A stretch of 64,000 nucleotides of DNA from Rhodospirillaceae bacterium UBA6219 (lineage in GTDB: Bacteria > Pseudomonadota > Alphaproteobacteria > Rhodospirillales > Magnetospirillaceae). Where the stretch lies: contig DISD01000076.1 of the NCBI GenBank assembly GCA_002435715.1, positions 1 to 64,000 on the forward strand. The letters are read 5' to 3'. The notes below the pieces were generated by a model. The model did no database searches, was not told the origin of the DNA, and saw nothing but the letters and a program-made list of their open reading frames with translations. Position numbers and translations under genes: made by a program. Below are positions 61,148-64,000 of this stretch, piece after piece (the stretch's first letter is position 1; every line of letters starts with the position of its first letter).

Positions 61148-61669
61148 TTAATGGGCTTTGATCTCGATATCCTTGACCGTCTTAGGGGACGTTTCGTGCT
61201 TGGGCACGGTGACGGTCAACACGCCGTTGACGAATTCGGCGCCGATGGCTTGGCTATCGGCATCCCGCGGCAGTTGGAACGACCGGGCGAACGCCCCGAA
61301 GCTGCGTTCGGACAGATGAACTTCGCCCTGTCCGGTTTCGGCTTCGGTGTGTTTTTCGCCGGAGATGTCCAACCGACCCTGGTCAACGCTGACTTTGACA
61401 TCCTTGGCCTCGACCCCGGGCAATTCGGCGGCGATCTCGTAATGATCGGCCAGTTCCTTGACGTCCACCTGCGGCATCATGTCGCCCATGACGCGGAAGG
61501 CACCGGGACGCCACGGATCAAGGTCGAACATCGAACGCCCGAACGCGGCGGGGAAGAAGCTGTCGAACAGACGGTCCACCTCGTCGCGCAGGCCCATCAA
61601 CGGGCGGCGGCCCGATTCGGCGGAGACCGGCTGACGCGTCGGCATTTGCCGCGTGGCATTGTCTGCCAT
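61148..61669 (-). CDS. Small heat-shock protein Hsp20 family
   Basis: A 173-aa chaperone that holds unfolding proteins in oligomers. After a 60-residue N-terminal arm with MGLRDEVDRLFDSFFPAAFG, the alpha-crystallin domain runs from MPQVDVKELADHYEIAAELPGVEAKDVKVSVDQGRLDISGEK to GAEFVNGVLTVTVPK, followed by a short KPK-type tail. GGGAG precedes ATG 61669; the open frame continues to 61786 but crosses the promoter hairpin. Confidence 0.93.
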   Translation of the reverse strand: MADNATRQMPTRQPVSAESGRRPLMGLRDEVDRLFDSFFPAAFGRSMFDLDPWRPGAFRVMGDMMPQVDVKELADHYEIAAELPGVEAKDVKVSVDQGRLDISGEKHTEAETGQGEVHLSERSFGAFARSFQLPRDADSQAIGAEFVNGVLTVTVPKHETSPKTVKDIEIKAH

Positions 61670-61696
61670 GGCTCCCTCCTGCATGAAGTGATCGCC

Positions 61697-61734
61697 AATC
61701 CCCTTTCGGGGATTTACGCACATTATATCACTTC
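61697..61734 (-). promoter_or_regulatory. hsp20 promoter and 5' hairpin
   Basis: On the minus strand a perfect TATAAT (61727-61722) is followed by AATCCCC-GAAA-GGGGATT (61714-61697), a 7-bp GAAA-capped hairpin at the expected 5' end of the message. A longer inverted repeat (GAAGTGAT/ATCACTTC, 61734-61727 with 61692-61685) encloses both. The -35 is weak. Confidence 0.55.
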
Positions 61735-61793
61735 CGCGCAGGAGAAACGCCGTCCAGCCTGCATGGCAGTCATGGTGGAATGACATAAAGGGA

Positions 61794-61828
61794 TTCCCCC
61801 ACGCCCGGTTGCCGCGGACGTGGGGGAA
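61794..61828 (-). terminator. Stem-loop after the small-gene cluster
   Basis: TTCCCCCACG (61794-61803) pairs with CGTGGGGGAA (61819-61828), 10 bp with a 15-base loop. It lies just after the stop of the 68-aa gene on the minus strand; the T tract is interrupted. Confidence 0.55.
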
Positions 61829-61841
61829 GGAACCGGCCGGT

Positions 61842-62048
61842 TCACAGGGGGCGGGAAGGTGGCGGCCGGTCCAGGGAGGCGGTTTCGACGGCGGCCATCA
61901 GCCAGGCCAAGTCGCCGGGATTGGAGATGTCGAAGCCAAGCGGCAAGCCCAACCGGCTGTTACGGGGCGGGTGCGCCTCCAGGTAATCCAGCCACTGGTC
62001 CCAGCTGAGGCTGGCAGACGCGGCTTTCATGTCCAGATCGGCGATCAT
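61842..62048 (-). CDS. Small protein of unknown function (68 aa)
   Basis: A 68-aa soluble protein, ADLDMKAASASLSWDQWLDYLEAHPP near the start and GFDISNPGDLAWLMAAVETASL at the end, mostly helical. No family was recognised. Its ATG overlaps the stop of the 53-aa gene before it, so the two are coupled and probably real. Confidence 0.55.
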   Translation of the reverse strand: MIADLDMKAASASLSWDQWLDYLEAHPPRNSRLGLPLGFDISNPGDLAWLMAAVETASLDRPPPSRPL

Positions 62049-62206
62049 GACGGCCTCGCCGGCGGATCGCGGCGCAGCGTCGGACCAACGGGACGATAGG
62101 TCACGGCGCCAAGGTCGGGACGGACTTCACGGGCCAGGGTGCGGATCAGCCATGCGGTCCACAGGCCGACATCGCGGTCGCCATCGGGTTCCAGGCTGCG
62201 TTGCAT
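62045..62206 (-). CDS. Small protein of unknown function (53 aa)
   Basis: A 53-aa protein starting MQRSLEPDGDRDVGLWTAW and ending in PTLRRDPPARPS, slightly basic, with no signal or membrane segment. GGAG lies seven bases before the ATG at 62206. The stop overlaps the next start. It follows the glycine-zipper lipoprotein gene by ten bases, suggesting a three-gene transcript. Function unknown. Confidence 0.5.
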   Translation of the reverse strand: MQRSLEPDGDRDVGLWTAWLIRTLAREVRPDLGAVTYRPVGPTLRRDPPARPS

Positions 62207-62216
62207 GACCGTCTCC

Positions 62217-62456
62217 TTATTTGTTCAGCTTCTTGTCTTCGGGCATCAGTGCGCCGATGGCGGCACCGGCGCCACCACCGATCAGGGCGCCAGTCACCAC
62301 GCCGCCGGTCATCAGACCGATAGCGGCACCGCCCGCCGCGCCGATGGCGCCGCCCGACAGGGCGCGCTGCTGGCGGTTGGTCATATCGGCGCAGGCCGAA
62401 AGACCAAGGGTCAGAACCAGGGCGACGACGACGGGTTTCATGGGACGGGTGTTCAT
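62217..62456 (-). CDS. Glycine-zipper lipoprotein
   Basis: A 79-aa lipoprotein. The signal ends in the lipobox LSAC (lipidated Cys), followed by MTNRQQRALSGGAIGAAGGAAIGLMTGGVVTGALIGGGAGAAIGALM, a YMGG/OmpA-type glycine-zipper helix pair that inserts in membranes, and a short charged tail. Such proteins are small outer-membrane components of unknown role. ATG 62456 or ATG 62441 could start it. Confidence 0.82.
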   Translation of the reverse strand: MNTRPMKPVVVALVLTLGLSACADMTNRQQRALSGGAIGAAGGAAIGLMTGGVVTGALIGGGAGAAIGALMPEDKKLNK

Positions 62457-62564
62457 GGGACTTTCCTTCTGTGTGCTTCACGCGGATGGTCCGCGCCCTT
62501 CCTTGGTACGCCAGGACCTGGGACCAGGGGGTGAGAAGGCTGTGACAAAACTGTGATCAAGGAT

Positions 62565-64000
62565 TCAGGGGGCTGCGGGAAGTTCCACCGACACCACCAA
62601 CCCACCATCGGCATGGTTTTCCGCCCAGGCACGGCCGCCCATGGCCTCGGCGTTGCGACGCACCACCCACAGGCCCAGTCCGTAATGGCTGCCGTCGCCG
62701 TCACGACTGCTGAGATGACGTTCGAACACCGCTTCCAACCGGTCGGCGACGATGCCCGGACCATGGTCGCGAACACTCAGACGGGCGACACGGTCATGGC
62801 GGTCCAACCGCACCTCGACGGCGGTGCCGACGGGGGCGAAATCCATGGCGTTGTCCAGCAGGTTCTCGGCCAGGGTTTCCAGCATTTCGGCGCTGCCCAG
62901 CACGTCGATGGCGGGGCCGACCACCGCCACAAGACCGAGACCGCGTTCTTCCGCCAACCGGGCGGTGCCGTGGCACAGGCTTTCCATCAGCCGCGACCAA
63001 TCCACCCGCCGCCTGGGCCGTTCCATCACCTGGGCGATGGCCCGGTCCACCCGGCGGGCCGCCGACACCAACCCGTCCAACCGATCCACCGAAGCGGCGA
63101 TGATGTCCAGGGCCCGGCAGGCGCGGACATTGTCGGCGGGCACCGCCCGACGCACCGGTTCCAGGGATTGGGCGATCACCGCCAGCGGGCCTTTCAGGGC
63201 ATGGGCGTTTTCTTCCGACACCTGCCGCAACAGGGCTTCGGCCTGACGCCGGGCCGCCAGCAAGGTGTCGATGCCGATGGCCACCTCGGCCAATTCGGCC
63301 AAGGTGGTCTGGCGGGCGAAACTGGCCTGCCCCTCGCCGGCCAATTGCCGGCGCGCCGCGTGGCGGAAATGGCGCAAACCGCGCCACACATCGGTGAACA
63401 GCGACAGCACCAGCACCGCCAGGATCAGATAGATGGCCGCCGCCGCCTGCACCTGGGGGGTCTGCCAGAACGGATCGCCGGCCAGGCCACGGGGAAGGGC
63501 TGCGGTGTCCTGGACGGTCAGCACCGCCCAACACCCCGATTCCACCGCGCGTGAGCTGACCTGGGTCAGGAATTCGTCGTCGCCTTCCGCCCGTGGCAGG
63601 CGCAGCGCCGCCGGGCTGGCCCCCTGACAGGATTGGGCCAGACGGTCCAAGACGCCGGCCGCCACCAATTGACCCATCAACGCCTTGGCGTTGTGCGGGT
63701 CGCTTTCCGGGGCCGAGGCGATGAACAGGAAATCGGTGGACCCCTTGGGGCGGAACAACACCTTCAACCCCAGCCCGTCGCCGGCCAGACGCTGCAGCGC
63801 CGGCCCCAGCACGGCGGCGGTACGCACGGTGAAACGGTCCAAAAGCGGCAGCACCGCTTCGCCGGCCAGACGCCCCTGTTCCTGGGCCAGACGCAGCAAC
63901 AGGGCATTGCGTTGATCCTCGGCCGCCGCCAGACGCTGGTAAACCAGGACCGGCGCCACCGCGAACAGCAAGGCCGCCACCGCCAACTTGGCGGCGAAGG
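62565..64000 (-). CDS. Membrane sensor histidine kinase (5' end cut by window)
   Basis: The C-terminal 478 residues of a kinase whose start lies beyond base 64000. It opens in the first transmembrane helix (LAVAALLFAVAPVLVYQRL), then a periplasmic sensor of about 200 residues, a second helix (AAAIYLILAVLVLSLFTDV), an HAMP-like linker, a phosphoacceptor helix (EENAHALKGPLAVIAQSLEPVRR, His in AHALKGPL) and an ATPase domain (ETLAENLLDNAMDFAPVG, DHGPGIVADRLEAVFERHLSSRDGDGSHYGLGLWVVRRNAEAMGG). The start codon and the partner regulator are probably just outside the window. Confidence 0.85.
   Translation of the reverse strand, partial: FAAKLAVAALLFAVAPVLVYQRLAAAEDQRNALLLRLAQEQGRLAGEAVLPLLDRFTVRTAAVLGPALQRLAGDGLGLKVLFRPKGSTDFLFIASAPESDPHNAKALMGQLVAAGVLDRLAQSCQGASPAALRLPRAEGDDEFLTQVSSRAVESGCWAVLTVQDTAALPRGLAGDPFWQTPQVQAAAAIYLILAVLVLSLFTDVWRGLRHFRHAARRQLAGEGQASFARQTTLAELAEVAIGIDTLLAARRQAEALLRQVSEENAHALKGPLAVIAQSLEPVRRAVPADNVRACRALDIIAASVDRLDGLVSAARRVDRAIAQVMERPRRRVDWSRLMESLCHGTARLAEERGLGLVAVVGPAIDVLGSAEMLETLAENLLDNAMDFAPVGTAVEVRLDRHDRVARLSVRDHGPGIVADRLEAVFERHLSSRDGDGSHYGLGLWVVRRNAEAMGGRAWAENHADGGLVVSVELPAAP

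Overview
This GC-rich window (about 63% G+C by eye) reads as chromosome of a free-living alphaproteobacterium in Rhodospirillales, most likely Magnetospirillum or a close relative. The support is the gene content and order: a cheAWYBR operon with a ChpT-like phosphotransferase upstream, ccoNOQP-ccoGHIS-fnr, a phasin with PhaR-like boxes, and a cytoplasmic-signalling-rich gene set. The genus is an inference. No magnetosome genes, phage, insertion sequence or CRISPR array were seen.

Layout. 1-1875: 3' end of thrS, infC (apparently starting at AUA), tRNA-Ser(CGA) and an orphan YjhX-family gene with its own promoter and a folded leader. 1872-7346: two glycosyltransferases, an ABHD10-like hydrolase, an FkbM methyltransferase, a Tat-exported amidohydrolase and an exported protein of unknown role. 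7428-12211: an HlyD/DHA2 efflux pair behind a perfect 15-bp palindrome, then asnB. 12274-18796: ChpT-like protein and cheA-cheW-cheY-cheB-cheR. 18793-23678: SDR protein, TPR protein, an unknown protein, a candidate structured small RNA with a strong terminator, a short PhoH ATPase, a mini zinc-finger protein, a solute-binding protein and a flavin reductase-like protein.

23682-31030 (minus strand): a self-contained iron-siderophore uptake operon comprising outer-membrane receptor, binding protein, permease, ATPase and its own TonB-ExbB-ExbD-ExbD motor. 31314-34528: tRNA-Leu(CAA), a purine permease, panC and panB. 34700-35815: an AT-rich island with a degenerate M48-like membrane protein. 35856-44640: fnr, ccoS, ccoI, ccoH, ccoG, then ccoP, ccoQ (54 aa), ccoO and ccoN, with a perfect FNR box correctly placed for ccoN. 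44878-46502: rRNA methyltransferase and a YkgJ-like protein.

46490-51806 (minus strand): a six-gene signalling block (OmpR-type regulator, receiver-kinase, SiaB-like kinase, SiaC-like phosphoprotein, soluble histidine kinase, FIST sensor). It is the best candidate here for a poorly described system. 51897-56019: a stand-alone DnaA domain IV protein, proline iminopeptidase, queA-tgt and a group III truncated haemoglobin. 56069-64000: lipoprotein, hslO-argF-argD, phasin, CBS protein, Hsp20, three tiny genes and a histidine kinase cut by the window end.

Genes are densely packed: ATGA or GTGA start/stop overlaps are common, and three convergent pairs share a palindromic stop tetranucleotide. Several starts are non-AUG: infC AUA; panB, ccoQ and the M48-like gene TTG; GT9, FkbM, ccoI, tgt and hslO GTG.
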